Positions 1-10,512 of a DNA stretch of 64,000 nucleotides are shown piece by piece (position 1 is the first letter of the stretch; each line of letters starts with the position of its first letter). The notes beneath the pieces are model-generated. The model saw nothing but the letters and a program-made list of their open reading frames with translations. It ran no database searches and was not told the origin of the DNA. Origin of the DNA: Trifolium pratense (taxonomy: Eukaryota > Streptophyta > Magnoliopsida > Fabales > Fabaceae); contig NC_060062.1 of assembly GCF_020283565.1 (NCBI RefSeq), positions 29,634,251-29,698,250 of the forward strand. Reading direction: 5' to 3'. Made by a program: the position numbers and the translations under genes.

Positions 1-152
1 TCTAGAACTGGAAGGAATGTTAGGAATATTAATGTTGACATAGCAATTAGTACAACCATAGAAGCTAGCTCTTTATTCAATTTTTCTACATGCATTGATG
101 TACTTGGATAATCAAATGGTTCTCATAAGCTAAAATGTAGTCAATCAAAACT

Positions 153-548
153 AGGCCATAATTTTGTTTGTTGGTTCTTCATCCAATGACTTGTTTGGTT
201 TTCTGTTGCCTAGATAGTCTCGAGATTTAAGTTTTTGTATTGAAATATATAGGCATTTCCAAGCATTTTGCTATATTTCATATCCACATTGATATAGGGA
301 CACATTTGTCATGAGATGACCTAACACAAACAATATAGTTTTAGGTTCTGTTTGGATAAACTTTATTTAAGCACTTAAATTAAACAAGGCCATAAATTTG
401 TTTGTTGGTTCTTTATCCAATGACTTCTTTGGTTTTCTGTTGCCTAGATAGTCTCAAGATTTAAGTTTTTGAATTGAAATATATAGGTATTTCCGAGTAT
501 TTTGCTATATTTCATATCCGCGTTGATATAGGGACACATTGTCATGAA
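153..548. repeat. Two direct copies of ~163 bp inside the RPS18 intron
   Basis: Copy 1 (about 153-315) and copy 2 (about 387-548) share the run from aggccataa to gtcatga with scattered substitutions. A partly repeated spacer (..ggttctgtttggataaac..) follows each copy, so this is a local segmental duplication with a 234-bp offset. No coding content was seen. Confidence 0.8.
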
Positions 549-727
549 ATATATAGGTTCTGTTTGGATAAACTTTAGTTAAGCACTTGTATAAGCGCTT
601 ATCGCATAAATGCTCATATTAACTATTTCAATGATGAAAGAAAATATCAAGTTAAAATGTTTTCATATAATCTACAAGTGATTTGTATGAGATTCTAGAG
701 AGCATATAGAAATACGCTGAAAACCTA

Positions 728-875
728 TCAAGCACGGACACGGACACTGACACATCGACCCGATAAAAATTTGGAAAAATGACATAATTTAGTGTAATCA
801 TAAGTGTCGGTATCGGACACGGACACCGACACGTGTCTGACACGGACACGCCTAATTTGAGGAGTGTCGGTGCTT
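728..875. repeat. GTGTCGG/CCGACAC-rich repeat patch in the intron
   Basis: Several copies of cggacac and its complement gtgtccg cluster here on both strands (for example at 735-751, 807-835 and 838-848), making an imperfect palindromic patch. It resembles the end of a short inverted-repeat transposon, but no target duplication was identified. Confidence 0.4.
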
Positions 876-978
876 CCTATCTGAAAACAGATTTTGGACA
901 TTTAATAAGCCGTTTCTATAAACATACAAGTCAAATAAACCCCTTACACTTTTACTAGTCAAATTTTGTTGTTGGTAA

Positions 979-1167
<189 letters not shown>

Positions 1168-2270
1168 GCTGTTATATTTTGGCATGGAGATTAGATGATT
1201 TTGATTTGGAGCACATTAGACATGTTTTCTATACCACCTTTGTATGGTTAAATTAAATGATCATGACAATTTGAATTTTGTTTGGTTTTTGTGTTATAAG
1301 TTTATGATTTGTTGAATGATGTTGGTATGGTATCTATTTATTTAAGTTGGTTCTTAACATGAATATGTTGGTATAATGTTGGTATGCTACTACTCGAATA
1401 CACATAAGTAAATTTCTTCTCTTCCAAAAAGATAATGATAGTAATAAGTAAGAATAATAAATGGTCAAAATGTAGTACATTGTGAGTTGTTGAAGCTCTT
1501 GAAAATGTAAGGTCAGTATGCACCAACAATAATGGTGATAAATAAACAAGATGAAACTGCCAAGGATATTGGTTTATGTGGTAGGGTAGGGGTGTGTTTT
1601 ATTTGGATTGGTTAGGAGACAAAAAGCATCCGATTTAGAGATAAAATTGTTTACAGTTTGGTATTGTCTTTAATTGGTCTCTTTTGTCTTTAACCAGGCA
1701 ATTCAAATACAAAGTATGTTACTTTTTTCTTTTACCGGAATTTTTTTCCATTAAGTTTTTTTTAGTAAGATTTTAATGAGACGCATCTTTAATGGACATT
1801 AAAAAAAAATGTTGTGTTCAATATCCTAAAACTTGTACTAGAGAGCTAAAACTTGTTCTTTAAAATTTTTTATTTTTTATTTTAAAAAAACTTGTTCTTA
1901 AAGTGTTTTTTTTACAATGGAGTCAGACTCGTAGAGGATTGAACTAGATCAAACATCCTCACCACTAGATCAAACTTAGTGGTATAAGTTGTTCTTAAAG
2001 GCTTAACTTGTTCTTAAAGTTTATTTGTAACAAATATGTATTATTGGAGTTCAAATTTCTTGTGGGAGCCTAACCAACTGTCAATTTGAAAAAGAAAAAA
2101 ATAATATAGAAAATATGTCACGGGTGTGTTTCCACATGGAAAGTTTCTGTATTTAAATTTACATTTTTGTATTGACACGTAAGCTTTAGCTCTCTTTATC
2201 CAATTCAATCAATCAACAGTTCAACACCTACCAATAACTGTACTGTACGCATGTTTTGCTTCATTCATAT
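1168..2270. other. Intergenic region, RPS18 3' side to FQR-like promoter
   Basis: AT-rich sequence with no gene-like frame; the short frames at 1334-1549 are random. It includes a SINE-like segment near 1915-1995. Nothing else was recognised. Confidence 0.6.
1915..1995 (-). repeat. Possible tRNA-derived SINE head
   Basis: On the minus strand there is a pol III A-box-like tgatctagtgg and, about 20 bases later, a B-box-like agttcaatcct, with tRNA-like spacing. The 3' tail and target duplications were not identified, so this is a fragment at best. Confidence 0.3.
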
Positions 2271-2282
2271 ACAAATATAAAC
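2229..2282 (+). promoter_or_regulatory. Putative promoter of the FQR-like gene
   Basis: A CCAAT-containing run (accaata, 2229-2235) is followed by a TATA-like aaatataaac (2273-2282). A transcript starting near 2305 would have a 5'UTR with a donor at about 2356 (ccaag|gtttgt) and an intron reaching close to the ATG at 3235. The UTR intron is inferred. Confidence 0.35.
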
Positions 2283-2509
2283 ATACATCATCATTTTTTG
2301 CGTGTTGTACTCTCTCAGTTGTTTATAACATTAATCAATAATCGGCAGCAATCCAAGGTTTGTTTCTCTCATCCTTTTTTACCTTATAAAGTATTAATTA
2401 ATTCTTAATATGGTGTTATTTTCCCTTTATGATTAATTTTCCTAACATGGACATAGGATTAATTCAATTGTTTTTGAATGTGCTTTGTTTCTCAAAATCA
2501 TGCAAGGTT

Positions 2510-2534
2510 TTTTTTTCTTTTTTTTTTGATAAGC
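2510..2534 (-). mobile_element. Micro-insertion: LINE poly(A) tail with 14-bp target duplication
   Basis: The 14-mer aatcatgcaaggtt occurs at 2496-2509 and again at 2535-2548, flanking only a T-rich tract plus gataagc. Read on the minus strand the insert is gcttatc followed by poly(A), which matches the extreme 3' end of the longer LINE at 9384-10081 (gcttatcaaaaaa). This is best explained as a target-primed insertion aborted after a few bases. Confidence 0.75.
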
Positions 2535-2792
2535 AATCATGCAAGGTTAATAATCTTGTATTGTTGCCCTCTAGCTAGCCAAACTTTTGATGTTCATAAG
2601 TGGTAAGTTCTGGTATTTAAGATATCAAGCAATGTTTTGAAAATCAGACCAGAACTCTCATGTTCAAGTGATTGAATTGTACCGGGAACTTACTAGTTCA
2701 TTAGTTGGTTTGATTCTTGTTACGTCCCACATTCGATGTGAATTGTAAGACTTTGATATCATCTTAGAATTTGGGTTGGACTTAACTCAACC

Positions 2793-2912
2793 CTACAAAA
2801 CTGACTTGTAAGATGAGAATTGCTTCTGTTTATAAATTCATATTCATGTCATCTACAAAACTGACTTGTAAGATAAGAATTGCTTCTGTTTATAAACTCA
2901 TATTCATGTCAT
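2793..2912. repeat. Tandem duplication, 2 x 60 bp
   Basis: The unit beginning ctacaaaactgacttgtaag and ending tcatgtcat occurs at 2793-2852 and 2853-2912 with two or three differences. It lies in the presumed 5'UTR intron, next to sequence (ttacgtcccacattcg) that looks like a dispersed repeat. Confidence 0.85.
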
Positions 2913-3234
2913 CTCGTGTTTTTTACAATTATTCTTTTAATAATTAAGTTATTTGTCATGTAGTTCGACCAATTGAACCATGACTTGGACATTTCACGGG
3001 TTCGATATTCCATCTGGTTTGCAAAACATTTATATCATGTTTCTTGTACAATTACTTGTTACATGAATCATATCATAATTTTCATTTGCAAGTTGCTATT
3101 TCTGCTGATCATTTTTAGACATTGTAATCTCAAACTATTCTTATTCTTCCTGTTCCTCTTCCCACCCTAATTGTTCTATCTTGTTGCCATTCAAGGGATT
3201 AATTAGTGTTTCATATCGAGCCAACACTTTGAAG

Positions 3235-4227
3235 ATGACAATCACCAAAGTCTACATTATGTAAGCTGCTCCAATTAAATAATGACATAAGAAATTTTAA
3301 GTTTTATGGTTTTATTCGAATTTTATGTATTGTGTAGATATTACTCATTGTATGGACATGTTGACACTATGGCAAGAGAAATCCATAAGGGGGCAGCTTC
3401 AATTGAAGGTGTTGAAGCAACACTTTGGAGGGTAACTTTTCAATTATTAGTTAGAATGTGCGATCGTGTAGCAGAATATTTGGATTCATTTTATGTTAGT
3501 AGTCTGTTTTGAGTTTGTTGAAAGCAGGTACCTGAGATGCTTTCGGATCGAATATTGGAAAAGATGAAGGCTCCTCCTAAACCAGATGATATAGCTGACA
3601 TCAAGCCGGAACAACTTGTGGAGGCTGATGCTTTTATATTTGGTTTTCCTTCTCGTTTCGGTGTGATGCCAAGCCAGCTTTTGGCCTTCTTTGATTCCAC
3701 TAATGAATTATGGGCGTCTCAAGCACTCGCGGGAAAACCTGCTGGAATATTCTGGAGTACTGGATTTTATGGCGGAGGCCAAGAACTTTCGGCGTGAGTA
3801 TCCCCTTAACAACATATAGCAGAATTTCACACTTCTGTTTTTGCAAAAGGTCTTAACTAATTGAATCATAAAATGTTTGTTTAAATCTTCTCAAGTTATA
3901 TAGTAAAAGAAAACAAACTGTTGTTGATCAAATATTGGAACTAATCATTTAATATCTACGTGATTTTAGTATTTAGTTTGCTCTTTATGTCGTGGTTGTA
4001 GATGGACAGCTATAACTCAGTTAGCTCATCATGGTATGCTTTTTGTTCCGCTTGGATACACCTTTGGAAGTGGCATGTTTGAAATGGATGAGGTAAAAGG
4101 AGGCTCTCCGTATGGCGCTGGAACATTCGCAGGAGATGGAACTCGTCAACCTACGGAGCTAGAGCTTCAGCAGGCCTTTTACCAGGGTAAATACATTGCT
4201 GAAATTGCAAAAAAGCTGAAAACTTAA
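3235..4227 (+). CDS. NAD(P)H:quinone oxidoreductase, FQR1/WrbA type
   Basis: Four exons join to 203 codons: 3235-3260, 3338-3431, 3528-3793 and 4002-4227, all with GT/AG borders. The joined phases are consistent and the length matches the 200-205 residues usual for the family. These FMN flavoproteins reduce quinones by two electrons, avoiding semiquinone radicals; the plant members are cytosolic or plasma-membrane associated and auxin/stress induced (family knowledge). Visible motifs are the FMN-phosphate loop YYSLYGHV (residues 10-17), [11 protein letters not shown] (80-90) and [10 protein letters not shown] (117-126). The protein ends in EIAKKLKT. Exon 1 is only 26 nt, and the start is chosen because it gives [12 protein letters not shown], matching family N-termini. 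No lesion was seen. Confidence 0.9.
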
Positions 4228-5399
4228 CTTTCCTGCATGACAAATACTCAATAGTATATTATGAAATGCTACAATAATAAGAATTCTTAATTTTTACTGA
4301 TAGATATAGATTCTAAGGCTTTCTGTTGCTAACTTGCTATCCCTTTACTAAGTACTGTGGCTTCAGGATTGCCTCTTACTCGTAAACTTTTAAATTATGC
4401 TAATGCAAATGAATAAGAAAAATTCTCTAAAGATAGAATTTTAGATTGATTTTATGAATTGAATTTCATCTTACAAAATTGAGTTTAGTTCCATTTTTGG
4501 GGATTCAAAATTGATTATGGAGGTGTAGAATTGATTTTGACATGTTCGGATGTTATCAAATAGAACCAATTTCGCCTACAGAGTTGGTTCTAATTTGAAG
4601 CTAAGATTTGTAGTTTTTGACTCCAACTTGACTTTTGCACTTAGATTTATTGTTCAACGCACGTTTCCGTTTATAGGGATATGTTTCAGTACTTTTACTT
4701 TTACATTCTAATCCAATTATTCTTGGAAAGTCTCTGTTAATGAGGATGAAACTGGGCTAATCAATAATTTCTTAATACAGTGACACCATATATTTTTATT
4801 CTTTAAATTTAATTCCCCAAATGATGTCAATTTTCTGCAACTCTTCTGTTATAATCTGTCATTATTTTTGTGGAGTTGAATTAGCCTCAATTCAAATTGT
4901 GAGAGTTTCATATTGAACAATTGTTAATAATTGGGAAACGTCTCTCGCCTTATAAGTTAGTTTGGTAGAGTTTAGTTATATCCAACTTAAATTGCAGTTG
5001 TAATCGTATCAAATTATATCCAACTTAAATTGCAGTCATACTCCTTAATATGGCAACAGTTATGTGTTTTTGTTCTGAACGAACTCAAAGATTACACAAG
5101 AAAATAGAGGATATCATGCCCAATGGTGGGGTGTATCTAATGATTAACTTGGGTGACAAATTGAGAATGAGGCATACCTTGAGTGGTAATGCTGTGAGAT
5201 TTATATAGCTTGAAGTAAGGAGTATTGTGCTTGTGTCAGGTAATAAGTCCACTCTAAAACAGTTTTCCCCAAGTCAATTGTTTTTGTTAGCAAGGAGAGT
5301 CAACTTATAAGCATAGTTGCATTTAAGTGTGCTAACCTGCAACGGTAGCATGAAACTGACATTATTGTTCGATTTCTGACGACCAATGAACATTTGTAG

Positions 5400-5419
5400 A
5401 GTTTTTTTTTTTTGAACAG
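5400..5419 (-). mobile_element. Micro-insertion: poly(A) tail with 16-bp target duplication
   Basis: caatgaacatttgtag occurs at 5384-5399 and 5420-5435. Between them is only a T-tract followed by gaacag, which on the minus strand is ctgttc plus poly(A). Same architecture as the insertion at 2510. Confidence 0.75.
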
Positions 5420-6268
5420 CAATGAACATTTGTAGTGTTTTATGTGACTTTAAAATTGTTAAGAGTAGAAGGATGTGTACTCATTTGACCTAGTCAGGGT
5501 AGTTGAGGTCCTTTGCTTATGGATCGAGGCCCCCTTTCTCCGAGCTAATAAGCCAGGTAGGGAAGTTGACTTCGCTGAAGATTCGAGGTAATCCCTACTG
5601 AGGTTTCAAAGTCATATTGTTGAAGTGTCGCAGTCATCTACCTGAGGTAACAAGGTCATTCCCATCCGAGCTAACGAGCTAGGTCGAGGACCTTGGCCTC
5701 GTCGAAATCTTCCCGTTGAGGTTTTAAAATCCAGTCCTGTTAGGCCTTGACTCAATTCGAAACAGTTTTAAAATTTTCTTAACCAAACTTTTCTTCCTTT
5801 TCTTTCATTAAACAACGGATCAAGATTCCATGCAGTCAAAAAGTATATGTAGTCATGACTTACATGCCTTTAGATTAAATTTTGATAGGTCCAGTTTTGA
5901 AAATGGATGACTAAGATTCACATGCAGTCAAATAGTGACCGCACGGAATCCATTTCTTTAAACAACAAACCAAAAAATTGACAGCTGATTTTATTCTTTA
6001 ATTCTACTATTTTCTTCTATTTTGTTTGTTTTACTTAATGACATTTTAAGTTAATGTCAACTTTTCTGTTTAATTAATCTGATTATTAAGAAAGTCGGAT
6101 TCCTCCTATTGGACATGCTCTTTTGTGATTTCCAGCAAGCGGATCTCTGACACCATCACATGTTGAGTCCTCAGCCTTCCTTGGAATTTTGAATGTGACA
6201 GCCGTTGAGTTCAAGAAATAACAATAATACTTTGTCACATGTTGATATCAATCAACTTAAATTACTTG

Positions 6269-6280
6269 TTTTTTTACAGA
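6269..6280 (-). mobile_element. Micro-insertion of 12 bp with 18-bp target duplication
   Basis: atcaacttaaattacttg (6251-6268) and atcaagttaaattacttg (6281-6298) differ at one base and flank tttttttacaga. The short T-tract makes a LINE-tail origin less certain than in the other cases. Confidence 0.5.
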
Positions 6281-6677
6281 ATCAAGTTAAATTACTTGGT
6301 CTTTGAAAATAACATTTTTAATTTTAATTTTTTAGTCCAACATGTGTTATTTTTATTGATGTTTCTTGAAAGCGTTTAGATGAGATGATACAAGTCTCTT
6401 TAAACTTAACTAAGATTGTGAGTTCGATCCCTGACTTGGGCATGCAACAACCCTAAACTCTTACGTAGAGAGTAAGCATGCCGTATTTCTCATGCAATGT
6501 TTCTTTCATCAAAAGTCAAACATTAGATTTGTCCTGCTATTGTTTAGTGCAAAGAAAGATTATGTAGATTAATTAATTAATGAATGAAAATGTGTGGAAT
6601 CAACCTTTAAATTGCACCTTGAGAGACATCAAAAACTTCACATTTCTCCAAAGTCTCCACTTAAAAAAACAAAGAAA

Positions 6678-8072
6678 ATGGTTATGAGTAAGATGAAGAA
6701 GAAAATAGAACTAATCTTCATTCCCACACCAGGGATTAGTCACTTAGTTTCATCACTACAATTTGCAAAACACTTAATCAGCACTAATATCAATCTTTCC
6801 ATTACAGTCCTATGCATCAATTTCCCAAACACACCATTTTCTGATTCATACATCAAATCAGTTCTAGACACACAACCTCAAATCCAACTCATTGATCTTC
6901 CTCAAGTAGAATCACCACCAAAGGAGCTATTAATATCCCCACCATGCTACATCAAAACCCTCATGCAAACCCTTACACCTCATGTCAAATCCACCATTCA
7001 AACCATTTTGTCATCTCATGCAAACCAAGTTGTTGGTTTAGTCTTAGATTTATTCTGTCTTTCAATGATTGATGTTGGAAATGAACTTGGTATCCCTTCT
7101 TATTTATTCATGACATCAAATGTTGGTTTTTTAGGCTTTGTGTTTTCTCTTCAAAACCGTCGAATCGACGATGTGTTCGATCATTCTGAACCGGAGTTGT
7201 TGATTCCTGGTTTCTCAAACCTAGTACCTTCTAATGTTTTACCTAATTCTGCTTATAGCAAAGATGGTGGCTATGAAGCCTATTACAAACTTGCTCAAAA
7301 AATCAATGAAACCAAAGGAATTATTGTTAATACTTTTTCTGAGTTGGAAAAGTATGCTATTGATGCATTATCTAATGAAAAAACTCCTCCTATCCATGCT
7401 GTTGGTCCTTTGATTGATCTCAAAGTTCATCCTAACCCTAATATAGATCAATCTCAACATGATCTTATATTAAAATGGCTAGACAAGCAGCCACATAAAT
7501 CTGTTGTTTTTCTATGTTTTGGAAGCTTTGGAGTTAAATTTGATCCATCTCAAATAAGAGAAATAGCATTAGGACTTATGAATAGTGGAGTAAGGTTTTT
7601 ATGGTCTAATAATGCCGAGAAAAAAGTGTTACCAGACAGGTTTTTCGAATGGATGGAATCGGAAGGTAAGGGAATGATATGTGGATGGGCACCACAAGTT
7701 GAGATATTGGCACATAAAGCTATCGGTGGATTTGTTTCGCATTGTGGATGGAATTCTATTTTAGAAAGTTTATGGTTTGGTGTGCCAATATTGACATGGC
7801 CTATTTATGCAGAACAACAGTTGAATGCTTTTAAGATGGTGAAGGAATTGGGATTAGCTGTGGAGTTGAGAGTGGATTATAGAATAGGTAGTAAAGATCT
7901 TGTTATTGCTGAGGAGATTGAGAAAGGGTTGAAGCATTTGATGGAGAAAGATAATATGGTACACAAGAAAGTTCAAGAGATGAAAGAGTTGGCTAGGAAT
8001 AGTGTTGTTGATGGTGGATCTTCCTTTATTTCTGTTAGGAAACTTATTGATAATATGATGGGAAGCAACTGA
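6678..8072 (+). CDS. UDP-glycosyltransferase A, family GT1, UGT71G1-like
   Basis: A single-exon 464-residue enzyme that transfers sugar from a UDP-sugar to a small acceptor in the cytosol. The frame is open upstream to 6594, but 6678 (aaaATGGtt context) gives a protein of exactly the length of UGT B and the family; the 28 upstream codons are Lys/His-rich and unlike other UGTs. The catalytic His22 sits in PTPGISH and its partner Asp124 in VLDLFC. The 44-residue PSPG sugar-donor box is residues 337-380, beginning WAPQ and ending with the usual Gln; its Trp at box position 22 and the HCGWNS core are intact. UGT71G1 of Medicago glucosylates triterpenes and flavonoids (family knowledge); the acceptor here cannot be read from sequence. 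An AATAAA signal lies at 8129-8134. Paralogue of the gene at 20672. Confidence 0.95.
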   Translation: MVMSKMKKKIELIFIPTPGISHLVSSLQFAKHLISTNINLSITVLCINFPNTPFSDSYIKSVLDTQPQIQLIDLPQVESPPKELLISPPCYIKTLMQTLTPHVKSTIQTILSSHANQVVGLVLDLFCLSMIDVGNELGIPSYLFMTSNVGFLGFVFSLQNRRIDDVFDHSEPELLIPGFSNLVPSNVLPNSAYSKDGGYEAYYKLAQKINETKGIIVNTFSELEKYAIDALSNEKTPPIHAVGPLIDLKVHPNPNIDQSQHDLILKWLDKQPHKSVVFLCFGSFGVKFDPSQIREIALGLMNSGVRFLWSNNAEKKVLPDRFFEWMESEGKGMICGWAPQVEILAHKAIGGFVSHCGWNSILESLWFGVPILTWPIYAEQQLNAFKMVKELGLAVELRVDYRIGSKDLVIAEEIEKGLKHLMEKDNMVHKKVQEMKELARNSVVDGGSSFISVRKLIDNMMGSN

Positions 8073-8680
8073 TAATAAACTATTGTTTTGCTTTTATAAA
8101 TGTTGATCTTTTCCTTTAAGAATCAATGAATAAAAAAGTTATATTTTGCCAGCTACTTAGCTCATGTGAGTATGTGAAAAGTTTATATTTAGAAACAAGA
8201 CTATTATTAATTAATACTACGAAAATGTTGGCATTGTGCATGACAAATTTACTTGAGTGATATATGAAAATTAAAGTGCAACTTTAAAAAGCTTCCGAAT
8301 AAAGTCACAACTTGTTAAGATACCAGCAGCTCGGCTTATGGTATTGTATCCGAATCTGATGACATATAGTCATATTAGGTTTTAGTTACTATTTTTAAAG
8401 TCTTTTAATAAGTTTTTATGCGTAATTACATGGTGGTTTAGAGGTGATTATAGTCGGAGTTGAAATTTCACAAAGATTTTGAAGACAAATCATAAAACAA
8501 GAAAAAATTATGAAAAAAATCGCACCACGATCAATCAGCATCGTGGTGCAATTTTTAGCTGCTAGAAATTTAAGATTTTTTTGCAATAACCGTGATGCAA
8601 TAGACAAAAATCGTGGTGTGATATTGATCAAACAATCAAGTATTGTCAAATGAAATAGTTGCAAATAATATTATATATAT
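8073..8680. other. 3' flank of UGT A; hairpin-bearing intergenic DNA
   Basis: AT-rich with no gene. At 8522-8549 a perfect 10-bp stem (gcaccacgat / atcgtggtgc) with an 8-base loop is followed by two diverged half-copies near 8590-8622. Confidence 0.5.
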
Positions 8681-8996
8681 TTGTTGCGGCAAATGTGAGG
8701 TGACCCAACAGTGTGGTATCAGAGCGGATGGTTCGGTGAAGGGTTCGATTGGGTCCTTGTATCAAAAGTCTTTCTGACAAAGGTGGTCAAGCGGCGACGG
8801 CGGAGCAAGTGTACGGATGAAGAAAAGCTTGCACTTGAGGGGGAGCATAATAAATTGAATGATTTACACTTAAGGGAGAGATTGTTGTGGCAAATATGAA
8901 GTGAGTTAAGTATCATGTTACTTAGAAAAGTAGAGGTTGAGTGATTTATAATTGAGTGAACCATAAACCTAATCCTTTAAGGTTGGTGGGTAACAG
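8681..8996 (+). mobile_element. Decayed TRIM-like LTR element
   Basis: The Met-tRNA primer-binding motif tggtatcagagc lies at 8714-8725. Purine tracts gagggggag (8837-8845) and aagggagag precede a second copy of the LTR start: tgttgcggcaaatgtgag at 8681 and tgttgtggcaaatatgaa at 8884. The left LTR appears internally deleted to about 29 bp. No target duplication was found and there is no coding capacity. Confidence 0.4.
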
Positions 8997-9366
8997 GTTT
9001 TGGGATGTTGGGGGACGTAGTTATTATCGAACCAGATTCAACCATTGCTTTAAATAATTGAAACGTTGAATCTGGAAGTGCCTGAAGGCGTACAATTGGT
9101 TGATCTCCCAACTGGTCCTGGTGACCCAATTAACAATATTCCCATTAAACTTTGTAACAACGGAACAAACCTTATTCTTACTTTTATACCTATGCAAATG
9201 AGATTTGGATCACTTCCTGTGCAACATGAGTGTAATTTTAATTTTGTGAGTATGAAAAGAGATAAATTAAAAATAAAAAATAAAGAAGTGATGATGCGAG
9301 AGAAAAAATAATGAGAGGAAAAGACACATGAAAAAAGAAAACATAAGAGAAAAATCACATAAATTC
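8997..9366. other. Intergenic target region of the LINE
   Basis: An open frame at 9066-9311 has no recognised product and no family features. The sequence directly adjoins the LINE insertion point. Confidence 0.4.
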
Positions 9367-9383
9367 AAATCAATGCAAATGGG

Positions 9384-10006
9384 TGCCGGATTCGGTTGGC
9401 CTCTTTACGGTTAAATCGTGTTATAGTTTGTTGCTTCAATATTCTAACACGGTTGTTTTGGAGTCAAATGTTTTGGATGCTATCCAAAAACTTTGGAAAA
9501 ACGATGTTCCATCTAAAGTTAATATTTTTGTTTGGAGATTGCTTCTAGAGAAGCTACCTACGCGGGCAACCCTTCATCATAGAGGTATATTGAATAATCC
9601 GCATGATATTTCTTGTATTTTTTGTTATATGCATATGGAAGACTGTTCCCATCTATTCTTCAATTGCTCTTTTGTTAAAGGTGTGTGGGAAACTATATAT
9701 AGATGGTTAGGACAGAGTTTACCGGCAGACTTAGAAGGTTGGAATCACTTTTTATCCTTTGGTTCTTTGGTTAAATCAAAAAAAGGTAATCGGATTCGTC
9801 ATTTGATTTGGCTGGCCACTACATGGTGCTTATGGAAGCTTAGAAATAATGTTTTTAATGGAGCCTTGCCGGATGCTTCCAAACTTGTAGATGATATTAA
9901 AACTTTTTCTTGGTTTTGGTTTAGGGGTCGTTTTGGCCGTAAGTCCTCTTTTTCTTTTTCTGAATGGTGTTTAGATCCTATTGTATGTCTTCAAAGCATA
10001 TTATAA
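9384..10006 (+). pseudogene. LINE ORF2 C-terminal fragment, zf-RVT domain
   Basis: About 206 codons remain open, starting PDSVGLFTVKSCYSLL without an ATG. Recognisable features are FTVKSCYSLL, the W..DVPSKVNIFVWRLL core, and the zinc-binding half CIFCYMHMEDCSHLFFNCS with C-x2-C..C-x2-H spacing. Then comes the WLATTWCLWKLRNNVFN segment. Reverse transcriptase and endonuclease are absent, cut off by 5' truncation. It is not expected to act as a gene. Confidence 0.9.
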
Positions 10007-10081
10007 TTTGCTTTATATTGTGAGGAATTGAGTACCCATTTGTACTCCTTTATAATATATTGTTTGCTTATCAAAAAAAAA
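9384..10081 (+). mobile_element. 5'-truncated L1-type LINE with target duplication
   Basis: The insert ends in gcttatc plus poly(A). It is bounded by direct repeats of about 17 bp, aaatcaatgcaaatggg, at 9367-9383 and 10082-10098. It carries only the C-terminal part of a LINE ORF2. 5' truncation at the insertion boundary, the A-tail and the long target duplication are the standard signature of target-primed reverse transcription. Confidence 0.9.
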
Positions 10082-10140
10082 AAATCAATGCAAATGGGCA
10101 CCAAATTACACTTAATTAATGCTTCTAACTAGGTTGCACA

Positions 10141-10512
10141 TAGTGGCGGAACCAGGAAAAATTTATTGGGTGGACCACTAAAAAATTTATGGCTTATAAT
10201 TTATAAGTTCGTATCGAAAAAAAAATTGGTAACATTTTTTCATGAGCTTATAGCTTAGTAGTTTGTATATATAGCTTATGAACTAATATTTTTACTTGCA
10301 TTTGAACTAATATGTGTACCGAGTGACTTACAATCATTCATAATAAACTCTAAACTAATATTTTCATTAATATTTGTACTAATATATACGCCGAATAAAT
10401 TAAAATAATTAATAATACACTTAAACTAATACTCTATACTTATAAAAAAAATATTTTTTAGGGGTGGGGGTCGGCCGTGGCCCACCTCAGCCACCCCCTA
10501 GTTCCGCTGTTG
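10141..10512. mobile_element. hAT-type non-autonomous element, copy A (372 bp)
   Basis: Ends tagtggcggaac.. and ..gttccgctgttg are imperfect inverted repeats. Flanks gttgcaca (10133-10140) and attgcaca (10513-10520) match at 7 of 8 positions. The right half resembles copies B and C (ggggtggg..cggcc..ggcccacctcag); the left half is diverged. No transposase. Confidence 0.65.

Larger units (their letters stand above)
4228..6593. other. Intergenic region with repeat fragments
   Basis: No gene-like frame. Around 4440-4620 there is MITE-like sequence (repeated aattgattttga words). A relatively GC-rich stretch at 5480-5740 contains two diverged copies of a ccgagctaa..agc..aggt block and is probably old transposon sequence. 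Two micro-insertions are listed separately. A short tRNA B-box-like gagttcgatccc occurs at 6420-6431. Confidence 0.5.

Noticed and set aside
6400..6440. tRNA gene
   Set aside because: Only a B-box-like gagttcgatccc is present; no cloverleaf can be formed, so at most a SINE trace.
6594..6677. N-terminal extension of UGT A by 28 residues
   Set aside because: The segment is Lys/His-rich, unlike any UGT71 N-terminus. Starting at 6678 gives the same 464-residue length as UGT B and a better start context.
8711..8899. Small protein starting at the primer-binding motif
   Set aside because: The sequence is the internal region of a decayed TRIM-like element (primer site and purine tracts).
9066..9311. 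Protein-coding gene with PEGVQLVDLPTGPGDP
   Set aside because: No recognised family, no splice partners, and the composition becomes Lys-rich low-complexity; left as an unexplained open frame.
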